Shown here piece by piece: positions 52,752 through 61,692 of a stretch of 64,000 nt of DNA; position 1 is the stretch's first letter, and the number at the start of each line of letters is the position of its first letter. The translations under genes and the position numbers were made by a program. The stretch spans positions 186,001-250,000 of the forward strand of contig NZ_JAJAVC010000011.1 of NCBI RefSeq assembly GCF_020532725.1. The letters run 5' to 3'. The notes under the pieces are model-generated. The model saw nothing but the letters and a program-made list of their open reading frames with translations. It made no database searches and had not been told where the DNA came from. This DNA is from Methylobacillus arboreus. Its GTDB lineage: Bacteria; Pseudomonadota; Gammaproteobacteria; Burkholderiales; Methylophilaceae.

Positions 52752-52827
52752 GGTGGTGATGGGGGGACTTGAACCCTCGACCCCAGGATTATGAATCCTG
52801 TGCTCTAACCAGCTGAGCTACATCACC
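52752..52827 (-). tRNA. tRNA-Met (CAT anticodon)
   Basis: 76 nt on the minus strand, with CCA encoded. Acceptor arms GGTGATG/CATCACC pair, the D-arm contains GCTCAGCTGGTTAGAGC, the anticodon stem is CAGGA/TCCTG around the loop TTCATAA (anticodon CAT), and the T-arm is GAGGGTTCAAGTCCCCC. CAT could also be tRNA-Ile2 (lysidine-modified) but the sequence resembles elongator Met more. Confidence 0.9.
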
Positions 52828-52939
52828 AGAACCCAATGGATTCAACCAAGCCCGCTATTCTATTTTCTTGCTTGCTGAATGTCAAAGCCAATGTAGGGTT
52901 TTGTGGCTCATGAGGAGTGCGTTATCAGCGATATCGGTT

Positions 52940-52961
52940 CCTGACGATGTCAGGATTTTTT
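52940..52961 (+). terminator. Terminator-shaped hairpin without an obvious gene upstream
   Basis: CCTGAC-GAT-GTCAGG followed by ATTTTTT on the plus strand. It looks like an intrinsic terminator, but no plus-strand gene ends nearby; it lies between tRNA-Met and the 492-residue protein. Confidence 0.5.
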
Positions 52962-53121
52962 CATAAAAAATCTTAACTATTTGTTATTAATGTGAAATAG
53001 ATATTTATTCTGGATTTGTGATGATTTTCCTACGAGGGGGAGGGAAACTGTCCGACGGTAAACGTCTCTAATTTTATACACAATTCTCCATTATCGCTGA
53101 TGTGCAAAACGGGGGTGCGTC

Positions 53122-54600
53122 ATGAAAGAGATTACGCTAGGTCGGAATTTTGGATTGGGGCCTGTTCCAAGCCTGATGTTCAAGCGTGATGTTTCCTCTA
53201 TTATCTTCAAGCGCAACAAGCCTCCGTTGCCACTGCCTATTTCTACGCCCGCTCGCGATTTATATTATGCCTTGGCACGACCGGGTGATATCGAAGACTC
53301 ACGTAATCTGGCCCGGACTTTTCTGGATGCACGTTTGGGCGAGGTAGCATCGCGTGAAAGTGACTTGCCTCAGGATATAGAAAAGCTACCGTCGTGGTTG
53401 GAGCAGCGTTGTGCTCAGGTGAGATGTGATTACCGTGCTTATTTGGCTGATCGGCATGATGGGCAGAAGCCACGATATTTCACTTGCAAGTCGCATGCCT
53501 TACATTTTTTGCAATCCATTGCCCCTAGCCGTATGGTCGAAGGCGCTTGGCTTTATGGTTTTCTCAGGCACTGGCGGGAAGCCAGGTTCGCGCCCTTGTG
53601 CAGGATTTATCTTAAGAACCTGGGTGATGGAGATGAATGTTTCAACCAGGTCAGGTTATACCAAAAGCTGCTTGATCACAATGGATGCGCTGACTGGCGC
53701 AATCTGGATGATAAGTATTATATCCAGGGTGCTATCAGGCTGGCATTGGGGCATGACGTAGACCAGTACTTGCCGGAAATTATTGGTTTTAACCTGGGTT
53801 ATGAGCAGGCCTCATTGCCGATGCTGATTGCGGCTTATGAGCTGAGCGAGCTTGAAGTTCAGCCACATTATTTTACTTTGCATGCGACAGAGGATGATGC
53901 CTGCATTGCCAGTGCTATCAAGTTGCTGCAGCCATTGCTTGCTGCGGCAAACAACGATGCAGAAAAACAGGCGTTGTTGCAGCGCGTCAATAATGGTTAC
54001 AAACTGCATCGGCTGGGCCTGGATATTCCGGGAATCGTCGCGGCGTTTGATTTGCAGCAAGCTTTTCTTGCCGTGATGCAACCCTGCGCGGCTTATCTTG
54101 AGCGGGTCTACCGTATCGATTGCATGGAGCGTGGTATTCGCGGTCGCTGGCCGGATAGCCTGCCTCTAGCTTCGTTGCTGCAGCGGTTATGCAATCAAGG
54201 GTGGATGCAGCCGGGTGAGGAAGGACAGACGCGTTTGTGGCAGGTCCTGGAGCGTGGTCATTTGTTGCCGCAAGGTTACCAGCAACAGGTGCTGGTAGAT
54301 TGGTTGGGCTATAGCCAGGAGTATGGTAAGCGTTTGCGATATGCGGATGCTTCAGTCTTGAACTATCCCGCTGCACCAGCCATGGAAAATATCGAAATCC
54401 GTCAGACTCATCTTGATGGCGTGGATGAGGCCAGCGGTCAAACGGAAATTATGGAGTGCATGATTCGGCTTATGTCCCCCTTGGTGCATCATACGCAGGA
54501 AGGCTTGAAGGCTGCCAGAGTGTATAAATCCATTCTGGACAAGGGTAGCGAGCTTTATTCACAGCATTATGCTTTTTTCCTGATGCGAGATCAGATATGA
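53122..54600 (+). CDS. Haem-oxygenase-like (Haem_oxygenas_2) protein, putative iron-containing redox enzyme
   Basis: 492 residues, mostly helical, no signal peptide. The middle and C-terminal part show features of the iron-containing redox enzyme / HDO (haem-oxygenase-like diiron) group: MVEGAWLYGFLRHW, YYIQGAIRLALG, IGFNLGYEQASLPML and PHYFTLHATEDD, in which the Glu and His residues are candidates for iron ligands. In other HDO proteins such ligands hold two irons that activate oxygen; whether all ligands are present here is not certain. The N-terminal ~130 residues look like a separate domain. Monocistronic, ended by a perfect terminator. Confidence 0.6.
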   Translation: MKEITLGRNFGLGPVPSLMFKRDVSSIIFKRNKPPLPLPISTPARDLYYALARPGDIEDSRNLARTFLDARLGEVASRESDLPQDIEKLPSWLEQRCAQVRCDYRAYLADRHDGQKPRYFTCKSHALHFLQSIAPSRMVEGAWLYGFLRHWREARFAPLCRIYLKNLGDGDECFNQVRLYQKLLDHNGCADWRNLDDKYYIQGAIRLALGHDVDQYLPEIIGFNLGYEQASLPMLIAAYELSELEVQPHYFTLHATEDDACIASAIKLLQPLLAAANNDAEKQALLQRVNNGYKLHRLGLDIPGIVAAFDLQQAFLAVMQPCAAYLERVYRIDCMERGIRGRWPDSLPLASLLQRLCNQGWMQPGEEGQTRLWQVLERGHLLPQGYQQQVLVDWLGYSQEYGKRLRYADASVLNYPAAPAMENIEIRQTHLDGVDEASGQTEIMECMIRLMSPLVHHTQEGLKAARVYKSILDKGSELYSQHYAFFLMRDQI

Positions 54601-54618
54601 ATTGATGATGGATGTAAT

Positions 54619-54656
54619 AAAAGCCAGGAAATGAGGATTTCCTGGCTTTTTTGCTT
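54619..54656 (+). terminator. Rho-independent terminator
   Basis: Perfect 14-bp stem AAAAGCCAGGAAAT/ATTTCCTGGCTTTT with a GAGG loop, followed by a T-run. It ends the haem-oxygenase-like gene and could also serve the convergent KGG gene. Confidence 0.9.
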
Positions 54657-54677
54657 TTGGCAATCTCTTAACGAGAG

Positions 54678-54923
54678 TTATGAACTGCGGCGGCCGCCCT
54701 TGCGGCCTGCGGCACGGGCCTCCTTGGATGTGAATTGATGTGCCGTGCCTTTGGCATGTGCTGCCTGCCCACCTTTGCGGCCTGCCAGCCGGGCAGAGTT
54801 TGAGTCAAATTCGTGGGCTGTTCCTTTGGCATGCGCTGCCTTGCCGCCCATGCTGGCAATCTGGCGTTGTTTCTCAGGACTCATTGCGGCAAAACCACGC
54901 GGATTTGCAGTTTGTCGTACCAT
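54678..54923 (-). CDS. KGG-repeat stress-induced small protein (YciG-like)
   Basis: 81 residues containing three repeats of the KGG type: GFAAMSPEKQRQIASMGGKAAH, then SARLAGRKGGQAAHAKGTAH and EARAAGRKGG. The family (YciG, Con-10-like) is small, hydrophilic, disordered and induced in stationary phase or drying; its molecular role is not established. Shine-Dalgarno GGAGG precedes the ATG. The two AHAKGTAH copies form an internal repeat at the DNA level. Confidence 0.9.
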   Translation of the reverse strand: MVRQTANPRGFAAMSPEKQRQIASMGGKAAHAKGTAHEFDSNSARLAGRKGGQAAHAKGTAHQFTSKEARAAGRKGGRRSS

Positions 54924-55089
54924 GATAAACCTCCATTACAAGTTGTTGGAATGAAGCAGCTGACCCGCAACTGCTCTCTCCGTTGGAAAGGAAAGTAAGT
55001 TCATTATTGGCGCGGGCAGGTAATCTGTTTATAAGCCACTGTCTCATATGAATGTAAGAAAACTCAACAGCTGGAGAGAGGGCTGTAGC

Positions 55090-55650
55090 TTATTCGTCTT
55101 CCGTCGCCTGGATGACTGCGAGCAGTGCTTTTGCTGTTTCCAGGCTGGATTCCGGCGAAGGCAAATGTTGCAAGGCAAAAGCCTTAAGGTCCGGATCATC
55201 AGCACGGCTGGCAACCTTCTCTAGCAATTTCACAGTTTCTTCCTGTGTCTTGACGCCTATGCTTTTGGCATAGGACTGATCAAACTCAGCCCCATCTTTG
55301 GATGATAAGTTCCTGAACTTGGCTTTTTGCCATAACGATGGCTCTTTCGGCAACTTGGCATGTTTGTGCTGGGCCAACAGTTTGAGCTCCTCACCCAACT
55401 GCATGTGCTCCTTGACCACTTCACGCGCAAATTCGCGTACATTTTCATTGCTGGATTTAACTACGGCAAGCTCACTGGCTTCTATTTGCAGCACATTCAG
55501 CCGACCAATATCCTTGAGATATCCTTGATCCCGTGCAGAAAGGCTTTCTGCCGCCATGGAGTCGATGACAAACATGGGCAAGGCGATCAGCAATAGCGCC
55601 AGCAGGCTTGGCGATTGCACACGCAACCATTGTTCAACTTGAGAACTCAT
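55090..55650 (-). CDS. DUF4142 periplasmic protein
   Basis: 186 residues. A signal peptide or signal anchor (SLLALLLIALPMFVIDSMAAES) is followed by a four-helix DUF4142 domain with the family pattern YLKDIGRLNVLQIEASELA, AREVVKEHMQLGEELKLLA and FDQSYAKSIGVKTQEETVKLLEKVA. This ferritin-like-looking helical domain is common in stress-linked clusters; its role is unknown. No strong Shine-Dalgarno is seen before ATG 55650. Confidence 0.82.
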   Translation of the reverse strand: MSSQVEQWLRVQSPSLLALLLIALPMFVIDSMAAESLSARDQGYLKDIGRLNVLQIEASELAVVKSSNENVREFAREVVKEHMQLGEELKLLAQHKHAKLPKEPSLWQKAKFRNLSSKDGAEFDQSYAKSIGVKTQEETVKLLEKVASRADDPDLKAFALQHLPSPESSLETAKALLAVIQATEDE

Positions 55651-55880
55651 TGTTGGGCTCCAGTTAACCTTGGATCTTGCATGATGCAGGCAAACGATTT
55701 ATATCGAGAATCAGAGAATGCTGATTTTAATGTAGGAGCAGCTGCTACAAAACTGACGGGCGATAGACAGGGAGGGGCGGCTTTAGTTATTTTCCTACAA
55801 TCTTTTGCGTGGTTGGACTACAGGCAACTGTCGCGCTATGCGCTTATATTCTGGCTGTCATCGTGACATGAAAGGCTGCA

Positions 55881-56354
55881 ATGGCCCTGTTTAGCTTCAG
55901 CGTTTCCCCATGGGAAATCATATTGCGCGGATCACTCGTGTTCTTGCTGCTGTTTTGCATCTTCCGTTTTGTATTGCGCCGCGATGTCGGCAACCTCGGA
56001 ATAGGAGATTTCCTGTTTGTGGTAATTGTGGCCGATGCGTCGCAGAACGCTATGAGTGGCGATGCCAAAACTTTTCTGGATGGTGCATTGCTGGTGGCGA
56101 CCCTGTTAGGCTGGAATCTGCTATTCGACTATCTAGGCTACCGATTCCCCATAGTAAGGCGCTTCACCGAGTCATCCAGCATGATGCTGGTGAGCAATGG
56201 CGAGATACAGTGGCGCAACCTGCGTCGGGAGTGGATCACCAAGGAGGAGTTGATGTCCAAGCTGCGTGAGGAAGGGCTGGAGCACATGGATGAAGTCAAG
56301 GAAATGCGATTGGAGCCTGATGGTCGGATCAGTGTTATCCGACTTTCTGCTTGA
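55881..56354 (+). CDS. YetF/DUF421-type membrane protein
   Basis: 157 residues. Three N-terminal membrane helices (IILRGSLVFLLLFCIFRFVL, GDFLFVVIVADASQNAM, LLVATLLGWNLLFDYLGY) and a C-terminal cytoplasmic YetF/DUF421 domain (RRFTESSSMMLVSNGEIQWRNLRREWITKEELMSKLREEGL...EVKEMRLEPDGRISVI) match the family; it is often found with stress genes. A good AAAGGCTGC precedes the ATG. Ended by a bidirectional terminator shared with ychF. Confidence 0.85.
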   Translation: MALFSFSVSPWEIILRGSLVFLLLFCIFRFVLRRDVGNLGIGDFLFVVIVADASQNAMSGDAKTFLDGALLVATLLGWNLLFDYLGYRFPIVRRFTESSSMMLVSNGEIQWRNLRREWITKEELMSKLREEGLEHMDEVKEMRLEPDGRISVIRLSA

Positions 56355-56379
56355 AGGATGGCGCTTGCTTGCAGAAATA

Positions 56380-56405
56380 AAAATCCGCGTAGACACGCGG
56401 ATTTT
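56380..56405. terminator. Bidirectional terminator
   Basis: Perfect stem AAAATCCGCGT/ACGCGGATTTT with AGAC loop between the convergent DUF421 and ychF genes. Confidence 0.85.
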
Positions 56406-56454
56406 AAAAGGGAAAGATCACAACTCTTGTTTGTGGTGTGATCCAGGCAGAAGA

Positions 56455-57540
56455 TCAGACGTTAAACCTGAAATGCATGACATCACCGTCCTGCACAATG
56501 TAGTCCTTGCCTTCCAGGCGCATCTTGCCGGCTTCCTGTGAGCCTTTCTCGCCTTTGTGCTTGACGTATTCGGCATAGGCAATTACTTCTGCACGGATGA
56601 AGCCGCGCTCGAAGTCGGTATGGATGACACCGGCAGCTTGCGGGGCGGTTGAGCCTTTGCGCACGGTCCAGGCCCGCACTTCCTTCACGCCGGCGGTGAA
56701 GTAGGTCTGCAAGCCTAGCAGATCGTAGGCGGCGCGGATGACACGGTCCAGGCCGGGTTCTTCCAGGCCTAGTTCCGATAGGAACATGGCCTTGTCTTCG
56801 TCTTCCAGGTCGGCGATTTCGCTTTCGATCTTGGCACAAATGGCAACGACGGGAGCGCCTTCTTTTTTGCCAAGTTCTGCCACCTTTTCCAGCAGCGGAT
56901 TGTTCTCGAAGCCGCCTTCATCGACATTGGCGAGGTACATCACGGGCTTGACGGTGATGAGACAAAGCGGCTTGATCAGCTTGAGCTGGTCTTCGTCCAG
57001 CCCCAGGGTGCGCACGGGATGGCCCTGGTCGAGGTGTTTCTGCACTTTTTCCAGTACGTTGCACAGCGCGATGGCTTCCTTGTCGCCGGACTTTGCTTTC
57101 TTGCTTTCGCGCTGGAAGGTCTTTTCCACGGTTTCCATGTCGGCAAGCGCCAGCTCGGTGTTGATGGTCTCGACATCGGCAAGCGGGTCTACCTTGCCTG
57201 CGACATGGACGATGTTGCCATCGTCAAAGCAGCGCACTACATGGGCGATTGCATCCGTTTCGCGGATGTTGGCGAGGAACTTGTTGCCCAGGCCTTCGCC
57301 CTTGGAGGCGCCGGCCACCAGGCCGGCGATATCGACGAACTCGACGATCGCAGGCTGGATTTTCTGCGGGTTGACGATCTCGATGAGCGGTTTGAGGCGC
57401 GGGTCTGGGACTTCAACGATGCCGACATTGGGTTCTATGGTGCAGAACGGGTAATTGGCAGCTTCGATACCTGCGCGGGTAATCGCATTGAAGAGGGTGG
57501 ATTTGCCTACATTGGGTAGGCCAACAATTCCGCATTTCAT
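56455..57540 (-). CDS. ychF: Redox-regulated/ribosome-binding P-loop ATPase YchF
   Basis: 361 residues, full length. Walker [11 protein letters not shown]2/G3-like region with [26 protein letters not shown] near the G4 position, and the C-terminal TGS domain ending in [17 protein letters not shown]. YchF is the Obg-related ATPase that binds ribosomes and acts in the response to oxidative stress. It lies 27 nt downstream of pth; the pair pth-ychF is a common bacterial arrangement. Confidence 0.97.
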   Translation of the reverse strand: MKCGIVGLPNVGKSTLFNAITRAGIEAANYPFCTIEPNVGIVEVPDPRLKPLIEIVNPQKIQPAIVEFVDIAGLVAGASKGEGLGNKFLANIRETDAIAHVVRCFDDGNIVHVAGKVDPLADVETINTELALADMETVEKTFQRESKKAKSGDKEAIALCNVLEKVQKHLDQGHPVRTLGLDEDQLKLIKPLCLITVKPVMYLANVDEGGFENNPLLEKVAELGKKEGAPVVAICAKIESEIADLEDEDKAMFLSELGLEEPGLDRVIRAAYDLLGLQTYFTAGVKEVRAWTVRKGSTAPQAAGVIHTDFERGFIRAEVIAYAEYVKHKGEKGSQEAGKMRLEGKDYIVQDGDVMHFRFNV

Positions 57541-57567
57541 GATGATCTGCCTGTTCTTGGTTAAGGG

Positions 57568-58152
57568 TTAATTCTGTTTCGGTTTGGTGTGCAGTTTGAG
57601 CATGGCTTCCTCAAACTTGCCGTCCAGCAATTGTGGCAACACCAGGGTGCTGCCGTCGATGGCATATTCTATTTGTTGCAATTCATCGCGCAACGGTGCG
57701 TGCAGCACATAATTGACCACTGCGCTGCGGTCACCGGGATGACCAATGCCCAGCCGCAGGCGCCAGAAATCGTTAGTGCCCAGTTGTGCGGAGATGTCCT
57801 TGAGGCCGTTATGGCCGCCATGGCCGCCGCCTTTCTTGAGGCGGGCAGCACCAGGGGGTAAATCCAACTCGTCATGGATGACCAGGATTTCTTCTGCTGA
57901 AATCTTGTAAAAACGTGCCAATGCTGCAACGGCACGCCCGCTGGCATTCATAAAAGTCGTGGGCTTGAGCAGCCAGGTATCGGTATGGCCATTGAGCCGT
58001 CCACTTAGGCCGAAGAACTTGGCTTCTGGGCTGGTCTTGCTGGCAGTTTGCACGCAGACCTGGTCTATCCACCAGAAGCCTGCATTGTGGCGGGTGTCTT
58101 CATATTGGGCGCCGGGATTGCCCAAGCCAACAAAAAGCCGGATACCGTTCAT
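57568..58152 (-). CDS. pth: Peptidyl-tRNA hydrolase
   Basis: 194 residues. Frees tRNA from peptidyl-tRNA dropped by ribosomes. Motifs: [18 protein letters not shown] with the catalytic His, [20 protein letters not shown] with the Asp, and [14 protein letters not shown]. Length is typical. Part of the rplY-pth-ychF cluster. Confidence 0.96.
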   Translation of the reverse strand: MNGIRLFVGLGNPGAQYEDTRHNAGFWWIDQVCVQTASKTSPEAKFFGLSGRLNGHTDTWLLKPTTFMNASGRAVAALARFYKISAEEILVIHDELDLPPGAARLKKGGGHGGHNGLKDISAQLGTNDFWRLRLGIGHPGDRSAVVNYVLHAPLRDELQQIEYAIDGSTLVLPQLLDGKFEEAMLKLHTKPKQN

Positions 58153-58224
58153 ATTGTGACTCTTTAAAATGAATACGCGCGCCCCGGTTACCCGAAGCGC
58201 GCGTTCAAGCTCTAACGGCCAGGA

Positions 58225-58848
58225 TTACTCGGCAGCTTCGCCTTCACCTGCTTCAGCTTCGCCTTCAGCTGCGGCGGCGCCACGTGGCTTGGTGACCGAT
58301 GCAACAGCGGCATCGTTGTCATGCGCCAGTTGTACGAACTCAACGCCCTTAGGCAGCTTGATTTCGGACAGGTGGATGGATTGGCCGGTTTCCAGGTTGC
58401 TCAGGTCAACTTCAATGAACTCAGGCAGGTCCTTAGGCAGGCAGCTTACGTCTGCTTCTGTCAGGATGTGAGTCACAATACCGCCACCCAGTTTGACGCC
58501 AGGTGCAACGTCAGCATTGACGAAGTGCAGAGGCACCTTCACGTGCACCTTCTCGCTGGCGCTTACGCGCTGGAAGTCGATGTGCTGAATGGTGTTGCGG
58601 ACTGGGTGCAGTTGGTAGTCACGCAGAACGACTTGTTCCTTCTTGCCGTCCACTTCCAGGTTCAGGATGGAAGCGTGGAATGTTTCATGACGAAACTCCA
58701 GGAACAGTTCCTTGTGGTTGAATTCAAGGCTTACCGCTTCTTTATCGCCACCGTAAACAACACCGGGAACGTTACCAGCGCGACGGAGACGGCGGCTCGC
58801 ACCCGTACCTTTGCCTTCGCGCGTGGTTGCTTTAATTACAATTGCCAT
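58225..58848 (-). CDS. rplY: 50S ribosomal protein L25 (general stress protein Ctc)
   Basis: 207 residues: the L25 5S-rRNA-binding domain (IKATTREGKGTGASRRLRRAGNVPGVVYGG) plus the C-terminal TL5/Ctc domain and an acidic Ala/Glu-rich tail (AAAEGEAEAGEGEAAE). Long-form L25 is usual for betaproteobacteria. AGGAGTAGTAAA precedes ATG 58848, favoured over the upstream ATG of the frame. A terminator-shaped hairpin directly precedes this ribosome-binding site. Confidence 0.95.
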   Translation of the reverse strand: MAIVIKATTREGKGTGASRRLRRAGNVPGVVYGGDKEAVSLEFNHKELFLEFRHETFHASILNLEVDGKKEQVVLRDYQLHPVRNTIQHIDFQRVSASEKVHVKVPLHFVNADVAPGVKLGGGIVTHILTEADVSCLPKDLPEFIEVDLSNLETGQSIHLSEIKLPKGVEFVQLAHDNDAAVASVTKPRGAAAAEGEAEAGEGEAAE

Positions 58849-58860
58849 TTTACTACTCCT

Positions 58861-58880
58861 AAAAAAGGCCAACCGGCCTT
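58861..58880 (-). terminator. Terminator-like hairpin abutting the rplY ribosome-binding site
   Basis: On the minus strand AAGGCC-GGTT-GGCCTT is followed by TTTT and then AGGAG, the rplY Shine-Dalgarno. It lies between prs and rplY, so it may stop or attenuate read-through from prs. Confidence 0.7.
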
Positions 58881-58916
58881 GGGTTTGCCTGTTATCCGCG
58901 ACCAGATAACAGAAAG

Positions 58917-58938
58917 GGCGGATGCTTGTGCATCCGCC
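58917..58938. terminator. Strong hairpin after prs
   Basis: Perfect 9-bp stem GGCGGATGC/GCATCCGCC with a 4-nt loop, 17 nt after the prs stop; followed on the minus strand by only a short CTTTCTG, so it may be a 3'-end or processing hairpin more than a full terminator. Confidence 0.6.
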
Positions 58939-58954
58939 GGAACTATGCCCCTGT

Positions 58955-59890
58955 TTATTCTACAAACAGGGAACTGACTGAATCTTCATTGCTGATGCGG
59001 CGTATGGTTTCCGCAAACAGCTCGCCTGCGCTGACCACGCGAATCTTCGGCGATTGCTGCGCATTGGGACGCAACGGGATTGTGTTGGTGACGACTAGTT
59101 CGTCCAGTTCGGAATTGGTAATGCGTGAGACTGCCTCACCCGAAAGTACGGGGTGGGTACAGTAGGCCACGACCTTGAGCGCACCTTGCTGCTTCAGGGC
59201 GATGGCTGCCTCGCACAATGTGTTGGCGGTATCCACCATGTCATCCATGAGCACACAGGTGCGGCCTGAGACATCACCAATGATGTTCATCACCTTGGCG
59301 ACATTGGGCTTGGGGCGGCGCTTGTCGATAATCGCCAGGTCTACATTCAAATGCTTGGCTGCGGCACGGGCGCGCACCACGCCGCCGACATCAGGCGACA
59401 CAACTACGAGGTTATCGTGTTTCTGTTGCGCCAGATCGTGCAGCAGTATAGGGGTGGCGTAGATGTTATCGACTGGAATATCAAAGAAGCCCTGGATCTG
59501 GTCTGAGTGCAAGTCCATGGTCAGCAGACGGTTGACGCCCACTGTGGTGAGCATGTTGGCAATGACCTTGGCAGTGATCGCGACGCGGGCGGAACGCGGG
59601 CGCCTGTCCTGGCGGGCATAACCGAAATAAGGGATGGCGGCGGTGATGCGGCCAGCAGATGAGCGACGCAAGGCATCCACCATGACCATGACTTCCATCA
59701 GGTTGTCATTGGTGGGCATGCAGGTGGATTGCAGGATGAAGACATCCTTGCCACGGACATTGTCCAGCAACTCGATCATGACTTCGCCGTCACTGAAGCG
59801 GTCAACTGTGGCCCTGCCCAGCTCAATGCCCAGGTGGCCTACTACTTCTTCGGCAAGCGCACGGTTGGCGTTGCCGGTAAATACCATCAT
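58955..59890 (-). CDS. prs: Ribose-phosphate pyrophosphokinase
   Basis: 311 residues. Makes PRPP from ribose 5-phosphate and ATP. Features: [38 protein letters not shown], the Mg/flexible-loop region [19 protein letters not shown] and the PRPP-binding [21 protein letters not shown] 59890, preceded by AGGGGCGAC, is chosen over longer open frame. Its position next to tRNA-Gln and ispE is the usual betaproteobacterial order. Confidence 0.96.
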   Translation of the reverse strand: MMVFTGNANRALAEEVVGHLGIELGRATVDRFSDGEVMIELLDNVRGKDVFILQSTCMPTNDNLMEVMVMVDALRRSSAGRITAAIPYFGYARQDRRPRSARVAITAKVIANMLTTVGVNRLLTMDLHSDQIQGFFDIPVDNIYATPILLHDLAQQKHDNLVVVSPDVGGVVRARAAAKHLNVDLAIIDKRRPKPNVAKVMNIIGDVSGRTCVLMDDMVDTANTLCEAAIALKQQGALKVVAYCTHPVLSGEAVSRITNSELDELVVTNTIPLRPNAQQSPKIRVVSAGELFAETIRRISNEDSVSSLFVE

Positions 59891-59956
59891 GTCGCCCCTG
59901 GCCACAGTTGGAATCCTTATGTCTAAGTAAACTGCATAAATCGCGTGCAAAAAACA

Positions 59957-59987
59957 AAAGCGTGTAATTTTTTAAGTTACACGCTTT
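59957..59987 (-). terminator. Terminator after tRNA-Gln
   Basis: AAAGCGTGTAA/TTACACGCTTT, an 11-bp perfect stem; on the minus strand TTTTGTTTTTTG follows. It lies just downstream of tRNA-Gln, separating it from prs. Confidence 0.85.
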
Positions 59988-59992
59988 CATTC

Positions 59993-60069
59993 TGGCTGGG
60001 GAGGAAGGATTCGAACCTTCGCATGCCGGAATCAAAATCCGGTGCCTTAACCAGCTTGGCGACTCCCCA
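59993..60069 (-). tRNA. tRNA-Gln (TTG anticodon)
   Basis: 77 nt on the minus strand with CCA encoded. Acceptor TGGGGAG/CTCCCCA, anticodon stem CCGGA/TCCGG, loop TTTTGAT (anticodon TTG), T-arm GAAGGTTCGAATCCTTC. The TGGGG...Gln acceptor is the standard glutamine type. Confidence 0.95.
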
Positions 60070-60086
60070 ATTGATCGTTATATTCT

Positions 60087-60956
60087 TCAGGTTGCGTAGC
60101 TGTGTAAGGGGTGTTTATTCAACCCTGCTGCATAGAATCCTGAAATCTCACACCCTGCGGCTTGTTGCAGCTCGCATGTTGTATTCAGTCTTGCCAGTAC
60201 AGCCTCTGCTTTTTCCCGGTTCTCGAATGCTGCGAATACCGAAGCGCCAGAACCACTCATGCGAGCTTTGGAAAATTGCGATAACCAATCCAGGCTTTTT
60301 GCAACTTCCGGGTATTGCCGGCTAACCACGGTTTCGAGATCGTTGTGAACCAAGTCCCTCAGAAAGGCCGCTATTGTCGTGGGATTCGTGTCCCTTGTCA
60401 ATTGCTTTGATGCAAAAATTTCTGCGGTCGAGATATGGATTTGAGGCGTGATGACCAGGTAATTGGCGGGAGGCAGCTGAATTGATTTGAGTTTCTCACC
60501 AATTCCCTCTACCCAGGCATTTTCGCCAAAAATGAAAAAAGGCACATCTGCCCCCAGTGCCAATCCCAGTGCAATCAGTTTCTCACGGCTCAGGTTGAGG
60601 TTCCATAGGCGGTTCAAGGCCAGCAGGACGGTGGCGGCATCCGAGCTGCCGCCGCCCAGTCCGCCGCCCATGGGGGTTCGCTTGGTGACATAAATATCGG
60701 CACCCAGCGGGCTGGCAGTATGTTGCTTGAGCAGTCTTGCTGCACGTATGCACAGGTCTTCAGCCTCTGGCACGCCGGGAATATCTTCTGTGCGGCGGAT
60801 GAGGCCATCCAGCCGCGGGCGGATATGCACGGTATCGCCATGATCCAGCAGCCGGAACACGCTCTGCAGCAGGTGATAGCCATCTGGACGCCTGCCTGTG
60901 ATGTGCAGGAATAGGTTGATCTTGGCAGGAGCGGGGTAGGGCTGGAAGTCTTGCAT
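60087..60956 (-). CDS. ispE: 4-diphosphocytidyl-2-C-methyl-D-erythritol kinase
   Basis: 289-residue GHMP kinase of the MEP isoprenoid pathway. [39 protein letters not shown] (ATP loop) and [14 protein letters not shown] are its three blocks. It lies next to lolB and tRNA-Gln, the usual betaproteobacterial order. Confidence 0.96.
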   Translation of the reverse strand: MQDFQPYPAPAKINLFLHITGRRPDGYHLLQSVFRLLDHGDTVHIRPRLDGLIRRTEDIPGVPEAEDLCIRAARLLKQHTASPLGADIYVTKRTPMGGGLGGGSSDAATVLLALNRLWNLNLSREKLIALGLALGADVPFFIFGENAWVEGIGEKLKSIQLPPANYLVITPQIHISTAEIFASKQLTRDTNPTTIAAFLRDLVHNDLETVVSRQYPEVAKSLDWLSQFSKARMSGSGASVFAAFENREKAEAVLARLNTTCELQQAAGCEISGFYAAGLNKHPLHSYAT

Positions 60957-61091
60957 GAATGTAATGCGGCTTTGTCTTCAAACGTATAATTGCGTTGGGT
61001 CGCTTTGCCGTGTATCAGCACTGTCTGCGGCAACCCGCCTTATTCTACGCTTGAATACAAAACCGTAAAATGGCGTTGTGAGTTAATTTTC

Positions 61092-61691
61092 TTAGTCTAT
61101 CTGCCATTGCTGCACGATAAGTTTGAGCGTAAGCCTGCTTGCATTGCGCAGCGTAATCCTGGTTGGCAATTGGTAAGCGCTTGTCGTGATGTATTGGCCG
61201 TATTCGATATCCCAGCCATCCTGTTTGAGCTTGATGAGCCGTCCGGCCTCATCCCATTGTGCTGCCTCGATTGCATGTTGATTCGGCCGGCCCAGCACCC
61301 AGTCGGATAGTCCACTCATAGGCAGGCGCCAGCCCAGGTTTTGCTCGGTAAGCGTTTCTGCATCTGCGGCTTCGTAGCGTTTGTTATCGCTGGTGACGAG
61401 GCTGACGCCATCAGCTGTGCGGTTGATGGACGCCACTTGGCTGCCCAGGGGCGAAAACAAGGAGATGTCATCTTGCGCCTGGCTGTGCTGCCACTGCGTG
61501 GAGCCGGAAAAGCCCTTGGCTTCGGTTTGCATGCCAATGCGGCCCTTGAGGCCGAAGCTGTCAATGCCGGCCAGGCTGGTCAGGTGTTGTTGGTGTACTT
61601 CCGCTGTGCTTGGGCTGACAGCGGGAGGAAGGCTGGCGCAGCCGGCAAGCGCCAGGGTGGCGCCCAGCAGCCAGCATTTCACAACCTGCAT
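61092..61691 (-). CDS. lolB: Outer-membrane lipoprotein LolB
   Basis: 199 residues. Lipobox LALAGC (Cys18) and the LolB body: FGLKGRIGMQTEAKGFSGSTQWQHSQAQDDISLFSPLGS, then LGWRLPMSGLSDWVLGRP. LolB receives lipoproteins from LolA and inserts them in the outer membrane. Its ATG follows the stop of the TPR gene by one nt; the two are coupled. Confidence 0.93.
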   Translation of the reverse strand: MQVVKCWLLGATLALAGCASLPPAVSPSTAEVHQQHLTSLAGIDSFGLKGRIGMQTEAKGFSGSTQWQHSQAQDDISLFSPLGSQVASINRTADGVSLVTSDNKRYEAADAETLTEQNLGWRLPMSGLSDWVLGRPNQHAIEAAQWDEAGRLIKLKQDGWDIEYGQYITTSAYQLPTRITLRNASRLTLKLIVQQWQID

Positions 61692-61692
61692 C

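Noticed and set aside
52752-52827. tRNA-Ile2 instead of tRNA-Met
   Set aside because: Both have CAT anticodons; the body resembles elongator Met more closely. Identity elements cannot be fully checked by eye.
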